Shown here: piece by piece, positions 22,510-33,790 of the stretch
Position numbering within the stretch: the stretch's first letter is position 1
Layout: each line of letters begins with the position of its first letter
NCBI RefSeq assembly: GCF_001649575.2
Contig: NC_051431.1
Location: 10,673,721 to 10,737,720, forward strand
DNA from: Kryptolebias marmoratus
Taxonomy: Eukaryota > Chordata > Actinopteri > Cyprinodontiformes > Rivulidae
Reading direction: 5' to 3'
DNA length: 64,000 nucleotides
Position numbers and translations under genes: made by a program
The notes under the pieces: model-generated
Databases searched by the model: none
What the model was told of the DNA's origin: nothing
Seen by the model: the letters and a program-made list of their open reading frames with translations, nothing else

Positions 22510-25500
22510 ATGCTGAGGAGCGGCGCGCACAGGTTGGTGTCACGTCCATCCGCTCGTCCTTAGCACGCACGACACGCAACAGTGTTTGTTTTAAGGATAA
22601 AAGCAGCAGGCGGGCAGGCTCCGGTGCGGGCTGCTCCTGATGCACACACTGACGGTACATCCGTGCAGCTGGACTCGGCAGCAGTACGTGCCGCTCATGT
22701 CCCTGACACACACAGAGCAGATCATCTTAATTAGAGAGTTTTAACTTGAGTGTTGTCCTCTCCAGGAACATGCACCAAGGAGAGGAGGGGAGGCTGCGCA
22801 GCGGGAGTCTGGCTCGGGAGAGGAAGCACCTTGCATTGTGCATCAACAAGCAGGTGAGATGATGTGGCTGAATGTTGTCTAGTTTATTTATTTATTTATT
22901 TGGTTGAGGGAACGTTGCAGCAGTGATGTAATTGGCAGCACATGCACTGCTCTGTAGCAATTACTTCAGAGGAAAAAGAGAGATGACTTATTTTAGTTGG
23001 GATCATGCAACATCAAAGCCCCCCCACCCATGGTGGACAAACATTGTTGCAAAACTTAACGGAATCTGATTGCTCCCCTCTGAACACCCATTCACACAAT
23101 TAGCTGACTTCAGTTTCGTGCATATTCTTTATGTAAGCTTGAAGGTACTCCTTGCAGTGCCATGAAGGCTGAACAATTATAAATTTATGCATGTGTAACA
23201 TTATAAAGTAAGGAACAAAATCTGCACAGTTTGTTTCTCATACGGATGCATAGTGTGTCCTGTAAATAAGAAAAAAAATCTGCAAGCAAGATTTGCGACC
23301 GGCTGCCAACTGCCACGCGCGTCCGTTTTCTCTACGGAAACAGCCCAAGTGACTGAAAACAGGCCAACAATGCCGACGTCCATGGGAGAGCCCCATGGGA
23401 CCGAGAAGTCTGACAGTTTTAAGGTTTTTGTATTATTTAGGCTCAGGTTTGGTGAGTAGAGTATGCAGATGAAAAGACAGGTCGGGTTGGAAGGCTCCTC
23501 CGCCCTGCTTGATCCACAATATTTACTCTTGACAGTTGTCTCACTCGTTATCTCTCTGTTTGCTCGCATTTAGCAGCAGATTCACTCTCATATTTCCTCC
23601 TAATCATCTGCTCCGAGTTTCTGCACTTGTCCCATTCTGCCATATTCAGAGACTACGGCCACCCTAACGCAGGTGAATCACGTGACTCAAGCTTCCACGT
23701 GGTTTTCGGTGGTTTGTTTACACTGAGCGCATGCCCGCATTTCAAAAAATTACATCAATGTAATAATAGTACTGGAGTAAATTCTTTCAAGATGACCTCT
23801 TTTATGTTTGATTTCATGCTTTGCAATGTCTATCTTTAAAACCAGTTAAAGTTTGTTTTTGATCAAGCCAGCAGTTGAAAAGGTCTCATTAACGTTTTTA
23901 GCCCTAAGTTCTGACTTAATTTGTGGCATCAGGCGCTCCTCGTCACAGATAATCTGTGCAGAACCTCAGACAGGAGCTCACGACTCGCTCTTGACGTCAT
24001 AATAAAAATTCTGTTTTGCTTAAATCCTTCTCAACTTGTGAGCTTTACTGTTGTACTCTCGGTGGATGAATGGAGGTGCAGGACTTCACCTGCCCCCGTA
24101 TACTGAGGCCTCTGAATATTTAATGCTGGTGATGTAGTGTGGAGCATTATTGGCGGTGGCTGTGGAATATTGAGCCTGTGAGATGTGAGAGCTCTGTTCC
24201 ATCACAGCCCTCCGACTTACTCTGCAGTCTATTATCGTCGCGCAGCCCACACGATCAAGACTCGCAACACGCTCTTGTTTATTGTCTGTCTAAACTTTTC
24301 CATTCTGACTCCCAGATGCGTCCCAATCTCCTGCCGCTGCTCTACTTGACAGCTGAATTTAAAAACAAAAAAAATCCCCCACCTGATCCAGCTCAGCTCA
24401 GCGAGGTGCACGTCAGGCAGCCGACGAAGAAGCCCGGTGAAAGACTGATCAGTAATTGGCGGGTGAAATATGAATAAGGATACAAATGGGGGTTATATTG
24501 GTGATAGAGGCTGCTCCACTTACTGCGTTTGCATGAGTGATTCAGATTCATTGCCGAGGCGGGAACCCCCCACCCTGAGAAACACATTAATCTATCCAGC
24601 TATTACCCTGTAATCAATGGGACAGCTGAGTTTTATGGCCATGCTGTGTTGTTAACCATTTTACCGGGAGCTTATTTAAACAGCATGCCAAATCGGTCAC
24701 ATTTAATAGAGTTAAGCATGAAATATACAGCACAAGTGAAATAGTTGACACAGCTTTTATGGGTTTTATATTAAAATGATTCATATATACAGCGCCCCTT
24801 GCTGTTCCTAACTTCCAGAACATACAGGAAAAAAAAAAACCCAACATGTTGGTATTTTAGTTTGTCGCCAACAGGAGCGGGAATCCAACATCAATGGGCT
24901 TCATTCAGACAGAGCAGCATCCTGACACACACGGCGCGTTCTCCATTGTACGTAGAGGGATGTACTTGGTCGAAGTGCGGTGCCAGAGATGGGTGTCATA
25001 TTTCAGAAGTGCATCCTTGTATCTCCCCCAGCGGGACACTGCAGCGCTGAGTGCTGTTTGCTCCGGCTCCCTCAAACGCTTCATGATTGAGTCGTAATAA
25101 CCTGCGCAGGAATAAGATGAGCCTGCACGCTGACTGTCTTTTGGTCCTGTGTGATCTCATGATGAAGACTTTCAAATAACCTCAGCCTTTCTCTGTTTGT
25201 GTGTGTGTGTGGTTCAGTGACTTTAAAAACACATTCAAATGCACTATAAATCCACCAACTTAAACACAGACACACATGCACAAACATATCCGCATATCCC
25301 AGCGTTATAGTGATTTCCATCTCCTCAGTTTACCATGACGGGGTGTGTGTGTGTGTGCTTTCAGTCCTTCTCCTCACCTCATGTTAAAGGAATAGTTCAT
25401 ATAATCTGAAATTTGGTTCTGTAAAAAGATTATGATCAATTAATATCTTGTTGTAGCTTTTTGAACACGTGCAGTTTGGAGAAATTGATTTTAATTCTGA

Positions 25501-28500
25501 CCAAAATGTGTGATGGCTTTTAGTATTTGTTTTCTAGGATTTAGAGTATTTTCTGTTATGTCCTTCTTGTGTTTTGTTGTAGTCTTCTGGAATTTTCAGT
25601 TGTTGTTTGTTTGTTTTTTTTTCCTTTGGGTCATTTGCCATAGTTTCCCTCAGTCATCCTGGCCTTCAGTTTCTCACTCACACCTGCCTTGCACTGGTTA
25701 ATCAGCCCTCCCTGCAGAAATACTCCACAGATTCTTCACTTCCTTGTCGGATCCTACTGCCCCCTCTCACCGGTTCTTGTTTGCCATTTTGTGTGTAGTC
25801 ACTTGTTCCTGTTTTGGTATGTATGTTTATTATGAAAAAAAAAAGAAAAATCATAGTGGTTCATGTAAATATCATAACCTAAACCTTTACACTGCTGTAA
25901 CTATCATGGGTTACTGTTATTTACATATAATGTTATTGTTTTTTGCAAGCACATACAGCATTAGCAACAATGATGCTGTAGCATTTCTAGTCCAGCCTGG
26001 GGCCCTTCCAGCAGCAGTATCATATTTCTGCTGGAATAGTTACTTCATGTGAAATGGACAGTGGTGTAAAGGTTTATAACATAAAGTTTGCATGAACCAC
26101 TGTGACATTTTTGAGACTGGAGTTGTTTTAAGACTGCAGCAATCCACTTTGGTTTTGGTTCCAGTCGGACTAGCCGCTCGTTTGTAATCAGGTCAAAATT
26201 GAACTGTTTCACCAAAGTGAGGTTGTTCAAAGCGCTACAACAGGTAATATTAACTGTTCATAATGTTTTACACAGAACTCCCCTTTAAAAGATCTCTTCA
26301 GGAGTTGCAGCCAGGCAGAAAAATTTCAAGTGCTCCCCTGTCCACCACCCATTGCTACTCTTGCATTTCCAAAATGGACCAATGTCTCTTTGAATACACC
26401 AAAATAAGGAGTACTTGTGCATACATATGTGCATTTAATTCAACCGGCACTTGGATATCTGCTATCAGTTAGACAAACCAAAACACACAAATGGAGAATT
26501 CAAGGCAACAGATTCAACATTAGTTTCCACAAAGAAAAACTTCAAAACAAATAAAGATGTCGTCTGTAGCCTGTGGTGTATTTTGAATTTTAACAGACCG
26601 TAGGATCACTTTGTCAACTCAGCTTGTCAAGCGTCCGTCTGTTTATTTTCTCGTTCTCCAGTAAAAAATAGTTTTCTTTCCACTTTTTCTTCCTTCACTG
26701 ATACAGTGTTCCATCCTTCATTGTTTACTGGCTCAGACAGAAAAGGCATTAGAGGATCGAGATGAATTTCCACGCAGTGTGTTTTCCCTTTTCATCTTCC
26801 TGCATGTAAAGATTAGACGGCTGAGATTCAGTTAGTGATTAATCAAAATGATTTCCAGTTAGGTTTTAGCAGGTCTTCTTGATAAACTGGTTCTTTTTAA
26901 TTATTGCTTTTCTAAAATAAATTGTTTTTCCAAAGGGATTAATGATGGATATAAAACAAACATCACGTTTATGTATGTGCATCTTGTCTGCCCCTTGGTG
27001 TGGCTTCTCCTAATCTGTTTTATTGGACACTTCACTGCTCCATCCCCAGCTTTGTGACATCACTGCCTTGAGTATTGTGTGACTGTATAAGTATCTGCAG
27101 TGTGTGTGTGTATCTTCTGTCTCTGCATTTCAAATCGATGACAGCATATCATCGATAATCTTTGTCGGTTTTACACCACTCAAACAAAACTGCCTCTTTC
27201 TTTCTTTCTTTTTCCTGCTCCTTTCACCTCTGATTGAATTTAAAGGTTTATAAGAAAACTTCATGAAGACATCGGTGTTCAATGTTCTGCCGCACATCCA
27301 CAATACTTAGAGAAAATGGTATTTCGAGTCACATAAGATCACATCAGTGAGACCTATATCCCTCAATAAGTTGTTTTTGTACTTAGGGACTCGGGCGAAA
27401 GAGTAAATGTTGTCTCCATATTACTTTGCTACACGTACTGAACATGTAAATTGACTTCCAATGTTGTGAATAATGAGCGTCTCCACTGGTGCGGCCCTTC
27501 TGATTGGGTATTTCCTCAGGCTGATCAGCAAGTCGAGCTACAGCTCTGCACTGAGATCACACACACTTGTGCGTGTGTGTCTGTGTTCATGTGTAGATGG
27601 GGGTTGAGGCGTGTTTGTACTAATATGTCGGGAACTTAATCACTGTGGGGCCAAATTGGATGGGGTTCAAAGGCTTGACCATCTTCACAGTCAAGAGTGT
27701 GGGGGTGTGGGGGTGTTTTAGTTCGACCTGCCATCGATCTCTCTGATAGAACTAGGACTCTGAGAAATTATGATTTTAATAACCCATCAATTAAAGGGGA
27801 AGCAGACTTTCGGCTGTGCGTTGCTGTTTTCTCTGCCTTCCTTCCTCTTCTCCATTCGTCTCTCATTTTTCAGCTCCTTAATACTTATTACCGTCTACCT
27901 TCACCTCATCCAGCCTTTCCGTTCATCGAATGCCCTTATTTTGATATTGAAAATAATGTCATTAGGTTGTTTACGGACCCAGCAGAAAAACGTCTGTTAA
28001 TATCAGTCTCTATGCAACCGTGTGCACGGCTATTGGTTTTACGAGATTATTCTGTCGACTCCAAATCAATCTTCTCCCATCAGCTGAAGTCTTATTGATC
28101 CCCTGGGATCTTCTGTAACTTTTTTCTGTAACTTGGGCACATTAATCTGGTGTTGAGACACATTACAGTTGTATGTAAAAATAAGAGAATTGCTTTGAAG
28201 TAAAGGTAATCGGTGTATCATATTATTAAAATGGTCATTTCCGTCAGTTTTTGAAGATTACTTCAAGTGTTTCCCCATGTAAATAATGCACTCCCACATC
28301 CATTTGACACAGATTCCTTTTTGTGGTCTGCAGCATCTGGACTGAGCTGTCAACGAATGCACCGTAACACTTACTGAAACAGTCAAATTTAAGTCTTTCT
28401 TGGCTGTTTGCCTGTTATCTCAAACTCCTAATCTCTGCCGGCTTTAGTTAGAGGAAAAGAGAAAAACGTTCAGAACAGTACGGCTAATTCAGCAGCAACA

Positions 28501-31500
28501 CACAGTCTGGACAAGATGTACCCGATTAGAGCAAAAACAAAAGCACATACTTGGAGAAACAATGATTTGTGGCTCAGCTTTTTGTGGTAATTTCTAGTCA
28601 TAAAACGTATGTTCTTGTGTTTTAATGTAAAGCATTTTACTATAGAATGCAGTTAAAAATGTAAATAATCAATCAGGGTCATATGCATGTTTTTAACATG
28701 ACATATTATGATGATTCTCATCATGATATGTCCCCAATAATGACATACCAGATTTCTTCAGGAACACTCCAATATTACACATATTGTATCCTATTGAAGC
28801 TTAGCTCCTATATCATATCACTGAAAGAAAAAAGAAAGCTTCTGTTTTTTTTTACTGTGCAGGAAGATGTGAAGCGATATCATCGCTGCTGCAGCCACAG
28901 TGGAGGGCAAGCAGTTCAGAAGATTGAAAGGTACAGACACTCAAATGTTCTATATGTTGTATATATATATTTTCTAGAAAGCCAACAGTCCACTAAAAGA
29001 GGATGTTATACCGTATTGCAAAGGCCAATTGCTGTCAAACAGTACTTTTCTGCTTCTTGTAGTAATGCTTTTTTTCCTATAATTGGGTTAAAAACTCTAC
29101 ATCTCAGATAAAAACATTTTGAGTACTACATCTTCAGTTCATAAACATGGTGTGTTGACAAGTGCCTTGTCATTTTGAACATTTTTCTGTCACAGAAGCT
29201 GTACTTGTAAGAGCGAGGAAGATAACAAAAGTCTTCATCAGCGTGATCAGCAGCAGCGCTTGGAGATGAAGGCTACTGTGTAAGTATTACTTCTGAAATA
29301 TTTGTGCTTTTGTGATTGTTTTAATAGCTAACAGAGTTGTTTTCTACTTTATAAATAACATTCACACTATCACTGACCTTATTTCCCCTTAAAAGCTCTT
29401 GTGTGTTTTTGTGCAAGAGATCAATTTCTATTTAGCTTTAATTCAGTCTTTGCAATAATTGGGTTTTGGACTCTGGGGTCAGGGTGCGATATTGAGTGCA
29501 TGATCTTGTGGACTGCCATCTAATATGATTTTGTCTAAACATGGGCTCCGACTTTTACAGGTACAACAGGACAGCTCTCGCCTCGGGCTTTTACTCCCTT
29601 GAAAGTTGAAGATCGAGAAGAAAAAACCCGTTTCTGTGCAGAGTTCACAAATATAGTGTAGAGGGGGCGAAAAAAAGGAGAGACTCGCAGAAAACGCACT
29701 GAAGCAGGATGCGTGGAGAAGTGAAGAATGGAGGGATAGAAAGGGCAAAGAGCGAGTATCAGTGTATAAAATTGGGATGGACAAAGACAGGGGGGAAAGG
29801 TATTGGTTTTGGAGCTGGGAGTTATGACTTAATTCAATTTGTTCCATTTGGTTCAGCTGTCTTTCTGCTCCACTGGAGGTGAATGTGTTTCTCCATCGAG
29901 TAATTGATCCCACACTCCATCCTGGACCCTGGTGCTGGGGTGACTACATGGATGAAAGAAAGTCAAAAGTGATAGATGGAGTGAGGGCCGTTTGTAAAGG
30001 TTGCAAACCAAAGTGAGACCAATAGAGAGACATCAAAAAAAAAGTGCTTGAGCAGAATTCAGAATCAGAATCAGAATCAGAATCAGCTTTATTGTCATTC
30101 ACACACAACATCAGAAATGCAGTGCAGAACGAAAATACAGTTAAGAACACTCTGTTCAGGAGAAGGACATACGTTACAGACATNNNNNNNNNNNNNNNNN
30201 NNNNNNNNNNNNNNNNNNNNNNNNNNNNNNNNNNNNNNNNNNNNNNNNNNNNNNNNNNNNNNNNNNNNNNNNNNNNNNNNNNNNNNNNNNNNNNNNNNNN
30301 NNNNNNNNNNNNNNNNNNNNNNNNNNNNNNNNNNNNNNNNNNNNNNNNNNNNNNNNNNNNNNNNNNNNNNNNNNNNNNNNNNNNNNNNNNNNNNNNNNNN
30401 NNNNNNNNNNNNNNNNNNNNNNNNNNNNNNNNNNNNNNNNNNNNNNNNNNNNNNNNNNNNNNNNNNNNNNNNNNNNNNNNNNNNNNNNNNNNNNNNNNNN
30501 NNNNNNNNNNNNNNNNNNNNNNNNNNNNNNNNNNNNNNNNNNNNNNNNNNNNNNNNNNNNNNNNNNNNNNNCGGATGATACGGGGAGGGAGTGGGTGAGT
30601 CAGGCCTTTTAATGACGTATCATCCCGGGAAGTTTTGATTACTGCCGATAACCACGGTCAAACAGCTGGGAATCCGAAAGATAAACATAATTATTTTGGA
30701 AGCAAGCAACCTGGGGTAACTGTTGCTTTTGAGTCCTTAACTGTGTCTCTGTGGGGACGAAGAAAAAAAGCCGAATGATCCGAATTTCATGTCCTCCTCG
30801 CCTCTCCCTCAGTCTGGAACTTCACCAGGGTGTAATCTACTCCTCACGGGCACGCTGCTGAACAGCAATTCTCGTCAGAATCACGTCCAGTTTGCGACTT
30901 ATCTCCCCCAACATCTGAGTCTGTGTGTTCCCAGTACGGGAGATGCCATCCATGGTTCCTGACAGCTTCTCACAGGCCCGAACTGCTGTCAGGATCGCTT
31001 TCAATTTCCGATAAGCCAGGATACCTCCACAGCCAAACAGCAGGAATCCAGTTATCATAAAACCAAATATGTATAGATCTTCAACATCTTCAATGGAAAG
31101 AGGAGCCAAACGGATGAGGTTCCAGCCCCAGGAACCAGCAACCCGTCCGGCAGCCACCATTCCACTGGGACAGCTGCGTTCCCCTCGCTCCAATCTCAAC
31201 GTGGAAAAAATAGTGTCGATTCCGTTCAGAGACCAGTTGACCAAATCCATAGTTCCTTTTGTTATTCAGATGATAGGTAGAAGAAAGACTTGAAAAAAAT
31301 GCTTGCAAAGCAGGAAGGGAGGGACGGGTTCGGGAGAAAGAGCAGAAGCGTCCGACTCCTCTGAAGGCCAAGCAGAAAAAAAACAAACAAAAAAAACAAA
31401 ACTGCATAAAATAAAAACAGGGAAAGGAAATACTAAACAAAGTCTGTTGGTAGGAATCTTCATAAGGGCGAAAGTACACTGAAGAGAGAAATAGATTTCA

Positions 31501-32462
31501 TAATTCTTACTGTGGGACTGTTCATGTCTGTTTCTTAAACAATTCAGCTCTTTTGAAGTGGGCTTTTGTGCAAAGGTTATATGTAGTTAGCTTTGTACCT
31601 GCTTTAGATAGCTTTTTAAACAACCCCAGCTTGGAGAAATAATTTAGTTCTGACCAAACAGACGAGCTAATGGCTAGTCTGAGAAGGACCAACACTAAAC
31701 TGGATTGCTGCAGCCTTAAAACAACTCCAATCTCAAATTTAATAGCAGTTCACGTGTACATAATGTTATAAACCTTTACACAGCTGTCAATTTTGCATTA
31801 CAGCTATTCCAGCAGCAGTGTCATAATATTCATACCAGAAATGCCCAGGCTGAACTGGAAGTCCTACAACTAGCTGTCACTATTTTTGCTTGCAATTAAC
31901 CGTAATGCAAAATTAACTGCAATGTAAAGGTTAATAAATGAATTCTTTGTTTTTAGTTTATAGTTGTTTAAAGATTACCGTAATCCACTTGGCCCTGCCA
32001 CTTGGATGGCAGGGTCTTGGCCCTCCTGGAATTAGTTATTAGCTCTTCAATCAGGCCAGAATTAAATTCTGTTTCTCCAAACTGAGGTAGTTCAAAGGGC
32101 AATCTACAATAGGTAAGATATTGTTCATAACCTTTCCACAGACCCCATCTTCAGTACCTGGTATCAAGTGCCATGATCAATTATAGATAATGCCAGATGA
32201 AATAAACATTGTCTTGAAATAAAAAAAACAAAACAACAAAACCCTGGTTCAGCCACTGACTTAAACAGATTTTGACATAATGTTCTAGATGTCACAGACG
32301 CATGGTTTTCATGATTGCAGGATCCAGCGGGCCTGGCGGGCCAGTATGTCCCGTAAAGTGAGTGTGGAAGTCCAAGACGATAACCGCCGCAGACACGAGT
32401 GGGGGGAGACAATGCCTTCAGAGAGCCTCCGTGACCCTGTGATGACTACCAGTATTTTCCCG
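22510..32462 (+). CDS. iqcj: IQ-motif protein, probable 5' part of iqcj / iqcj-schip1 (partial)
   Basis: Five exons join in frame: 22510-22532, 22766-22853, 28863-28930, 29196-29279 and 32321-32462, for 135 residues; the last ends on a GTAAGA donor in phase 0, so the gene continues beyond. Acceptors and donors are standard except the weak GTTGGT after exon 1. The key motif is I89-Q-R-A-W-R94-A-S-M-S-R99, an IQ (calmodulin-binding) motif, preceded by LEMKATV; human IQCJ has LESKVKI before IQRAWR. With mfsd1 just upstream, as in mammals, this points to iqcj. In mammals the joined IQCJ-SCHIP1 product binds ankyrin-G and calmodulin at axon initial segments and nodes. The N-terminal 80 residues do not resemble human IQCJ and contain cysteines C33, C45, C46, C62 and C64. 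Translation might instead start at ATG 22770 in exon 2 (M10, A at -3). Confidence 0.62.
22854..25385. other. iqcj intron 2, proximal part, possible regulatory sequence
   Basis: No exon seen. Bases 24100-24620 are repeat-free with mixed composition and words such as TTTGCATGAGTGATTCA (octamer-like) and ATTAATCTATCCAGCTATTA, so an intronic enhancer is possible. The frame at 24139-24477 has no splice support. Confidence 0.3.
25386..26290. mobile_element. Palindromic foldback element split by a nested insertion
   Basis: The left arm (25386-25525: TTAAAGGAATAGTTCAT, CAGTTTGGAGAAATTG, TTTTAATTCTGACCAAAA) and the centre plus right arm (about 25850-26290: TTTACACTGCTGTAA, GAGACTGGAGTTG, CAGGTCAAAATTGAACTG, CAGGTAATATTAACTG) belong to the same palindromic family as 17186-17818. 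About 330 bp of unrelated sequence ending in an A-rich tail lies between them. Confidence 0.6.
25526..25849 (+). mobile_element. Probable truncated retroposon (LINE-like 3' end) inserted in the foldback element
   Basis: This segment interrupts the foldback copy and ends in an A-rich tail (25833-25850) after CTTGTTCCTGTTTTGGTATG. The C/T-rich composition (CACACCTGCCTTGCACTGG, AATCAGCCCTCC) resembles 3' ends of fish non-LTR elements. No coding part or family can be named. Confidence 0.4.
26291..28862. other. iqcj intron 2, distal part, nothing definite
   Basis: Contains a short TTTC microsatellite (about 27196-27213) and several GT runs (27108-27120, 27570-27580). Frames at 27697-28098 look incidental. 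No exon, RNA gene or element terminus is recognised. Confidence 0.45.
29280..30055. other. iqcj intron 4, proximal part
   Basis: No exon seen. The minus-strand frame at 29479-29913 is serine/leucine-rich, lacks recognisable similarity and is probably chance. Confidence 0.4.
30056..30183 (-). mobile_element. LINE-like 3' end with (TTCTGA)n tail, cut by the assembly gap
   Basis: The sequence begins with four TCAGAA repeats followed by TCAGCTTTATTGTCATTCAC and GTGCAGAACGAAA. On the minus strand this is the hallmark 3' terminus of a fish L2/Rex/CR1-type LINE (AATAAAGCTGATTCTGA plus hexamer tail). The rest of the element would run into the N block, so its body is missing. Confidence 0.6.
30184..30571. 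other. Assembly gap (388 N)
   Basis: All bases are unknown. The gap begins inside a LINE-like sequence, which probably explains the assembly failure. It lies in the fourth iqcj intron, so no known exon is lost. Confidence 0.99.
30837..31250 (-). CDS. Intact ORF for an unrecognised small single-pass membrane protein
   Basis: 137 codons with no interruption. The ATG has A at -3 and G at +4, and an in-frame TGA lies 15 bases upstream, so this is the true frame start. Residues 1-50 carry an amphipathic start and a C/G/W-containing stretch (GERSCPSGMVAAGRVAGSWG). Residues 59-80 form one clear membrane helix with a GFLLFGCGGILAY core, followed by basic RKLK, which predicts a cytosolic C-terminus. 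Residues 95-135 form a polar, probably amphipathic or coiled-coil helix (LGEISRKLDVILTRIAVQQ). No domain is recognised. It lies antisense inside iqcj intron 4, between a LINE tail/gap and a foldback repeat, so an accessory gene of a mobile element is more likely than a host gene. A splice-acceptor-like pyrimidine tract plus CAG lies on the minus strand about 110 bases upstream. Confidence 0.5.
   Translation of the reverse strand: MDLVNWSLNGIDTIFSTLRLERGERSCPSGMVAAGRVAGSWGWNLIRLAPLSIEDVEDLYIFGFMITGFLLFGCGGILAYRKLKAILTAVRACEKLSGTMDGISRTGNTQTQMLGEISRKLDVILTRIAVQQRAREE
31535..32155. mobile_element. Palindromic foldback (MITE-like) element
   Basis: The left half begins TTCAGCTCTTTTGAAGTGGG and contains TTTAGTTCTGACCAAACAGA and GCTAATGGCTAGTCTGAGAA. 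The right half ends AATTAAATTCTGTTTCTCC, GTTCATAACCTTTCCACAG. The halves are imperfect inverted copies, making a unit of about 620 bp, directly upstream of iqcj exon 5. Confidence 0.7.
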
Positions 32463-33431
32463 GTAAGACTGCAGAAAGAAATTCAAACGGACCGCCATAT
32501 GGTGTCAAATGAAAAGAAGTCAGAAGTGAGAGACGTCTTATCTGGCGTGCTGCTTGAGTTATCAGCTCTCATCTGTTGTTTCTGCAGAGCAGAGCAAACA
32601 AATGGCTGAGTGGCTGCATAAATGAAAAGACTAATAAAGAAAGCAGAAAAGGAGGGAATGAGGGAGGGGTGTTTTTCTTCCCGTGTCATTTTGGGGGGAC
32701 CACAGGGGTTGTATTGGTGAAGGTGGGTTGGAGGCCAGCTGGCACGATGCCCGGATCTGCAATTAACTGTTAATTAGGGGAATTTTCAAAGCTGGTTGAT
32801 TGATTAATGAAGTGCCTCTGCCCTCTTCATCCCCCGCCTCACCCCTCCATCCACTCCTTACCCCTTTTATCATCCCAAGGAAGCGTGGGGGGAGAATTAA
32901 ACAGTGCTCACAGGGCATGGCAGCCAAACAAAAGGCAGAAAACAAAGCAGCAGATAGGCAGCGAGCAGAGAGGGAGAAAGGCACACACAAAGTTGCAGTG
33001 GGGGGGGGAGCAGAGGCAGAGATAAGGAGATGAATTTGGAGATGTGAAAAAGATTCCTTTAGATCGCCTCAAGTTCTAAGTGACAGACGCTCACACACTC
33101 TGCTGCGCTGCCTTCCCAGTGTGTGTCTGTTCTCATAGTGTAGTAGTCACAGTGAGACATGCACAAAGTCAACGCACACACCTGCCCACGCGCTTTGCCG
33201 CGACTCAGAAAAAAATGATGTCATGTCTCTGCACTCAGTGTTTATGTGGGCGGCATTTTTCCCACTCTTTTTGAGATGATGGAGGAGAAAGAGTTCTGTA
33301 GAAAACTGATGGGCTTATGGACCCCATGTAAATACATGTGAGTGTGCTTTGTCTTTAGCTTGTTTGTTTTGGCTGAAAGAACTTGTTCTGTGTTGCACAA
33401 TACTAAAAAGTATTCCTAAATTCTCATAACT
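32463..33431. other. Start of the long downstream intron
   Basis: Purine-rich, moderately GC-rich sequence including a G run at 33001-33008. The frames here (for example 32800-33033) have biased composition and no splice support. Nothing further is recognised. Confidence 0.4.
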
Positions 33432-33790
33432 TAAAGGGATAGTTCAGATCTTTTGAAGTGGGATTCACATCCTTTGAAGTAGGTTTTGTGGAAAGTTTAT
33501 GAACTGTTCGGTAAAGAGAAATCGTTTAATTCGGATCAGCTTGACAGGCTAACAGCTGGTCTTGAGCGTGACCAAAAGAGAAATGGATTGCTACAACCCT
33601 AAACCTCCAATTTTAAAAATTTACCAGTAGTTCATGCATATGCAGCTTCATAAACCATTACAGCGGTATCAGTTTTCATTATACAGTAATGCTTGCAAAA
33701 ATATTCTGATAATCTGGCCAGAAGCGCGCTTGCAAATAACCATGGAATTCTAGGTAATTAACTGCGAAATGAGAAACTGATGGTTTGATT
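33432..33790. mobile_element. Half copy of the palindromic foldback family
   Basis: The outer end is well kept (TTAAAGGGATAGTTCAGATC followed by TTTTGAAGTGGGATTC). A left arm and the centre follow, but the right arm is absent after about 33780. A short internal duplication of the TTTGAAGT word is seen at 33450-33485. Confidence 0.55.

Noticed and set aside
19784..22853. Direct splicing of the 19784-19889 exon into iqcj exon 2
   Set aside because: The donor at 19890 is phase 0 while the exon at 22766 needs two carried bases, so the frame would break.
27697..28098. 133-codon open frame in iqcj intron 2
   Set aside because: It starts at a GTG/TG-rich stretch, has no consistent splice sites, and the overlapping frame is equally open.
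29479..29913. 144-codon minus-strand frame beside iqcj exon 4
   Set aside because: No initiation context, no similarity and pyrimidine-driven serine/leucine content; it looks like chance.
30044..30598. Open frames spanning the N block
   Set aside because: They consist mostly of unknown residues; openness across Ns is an artefact.
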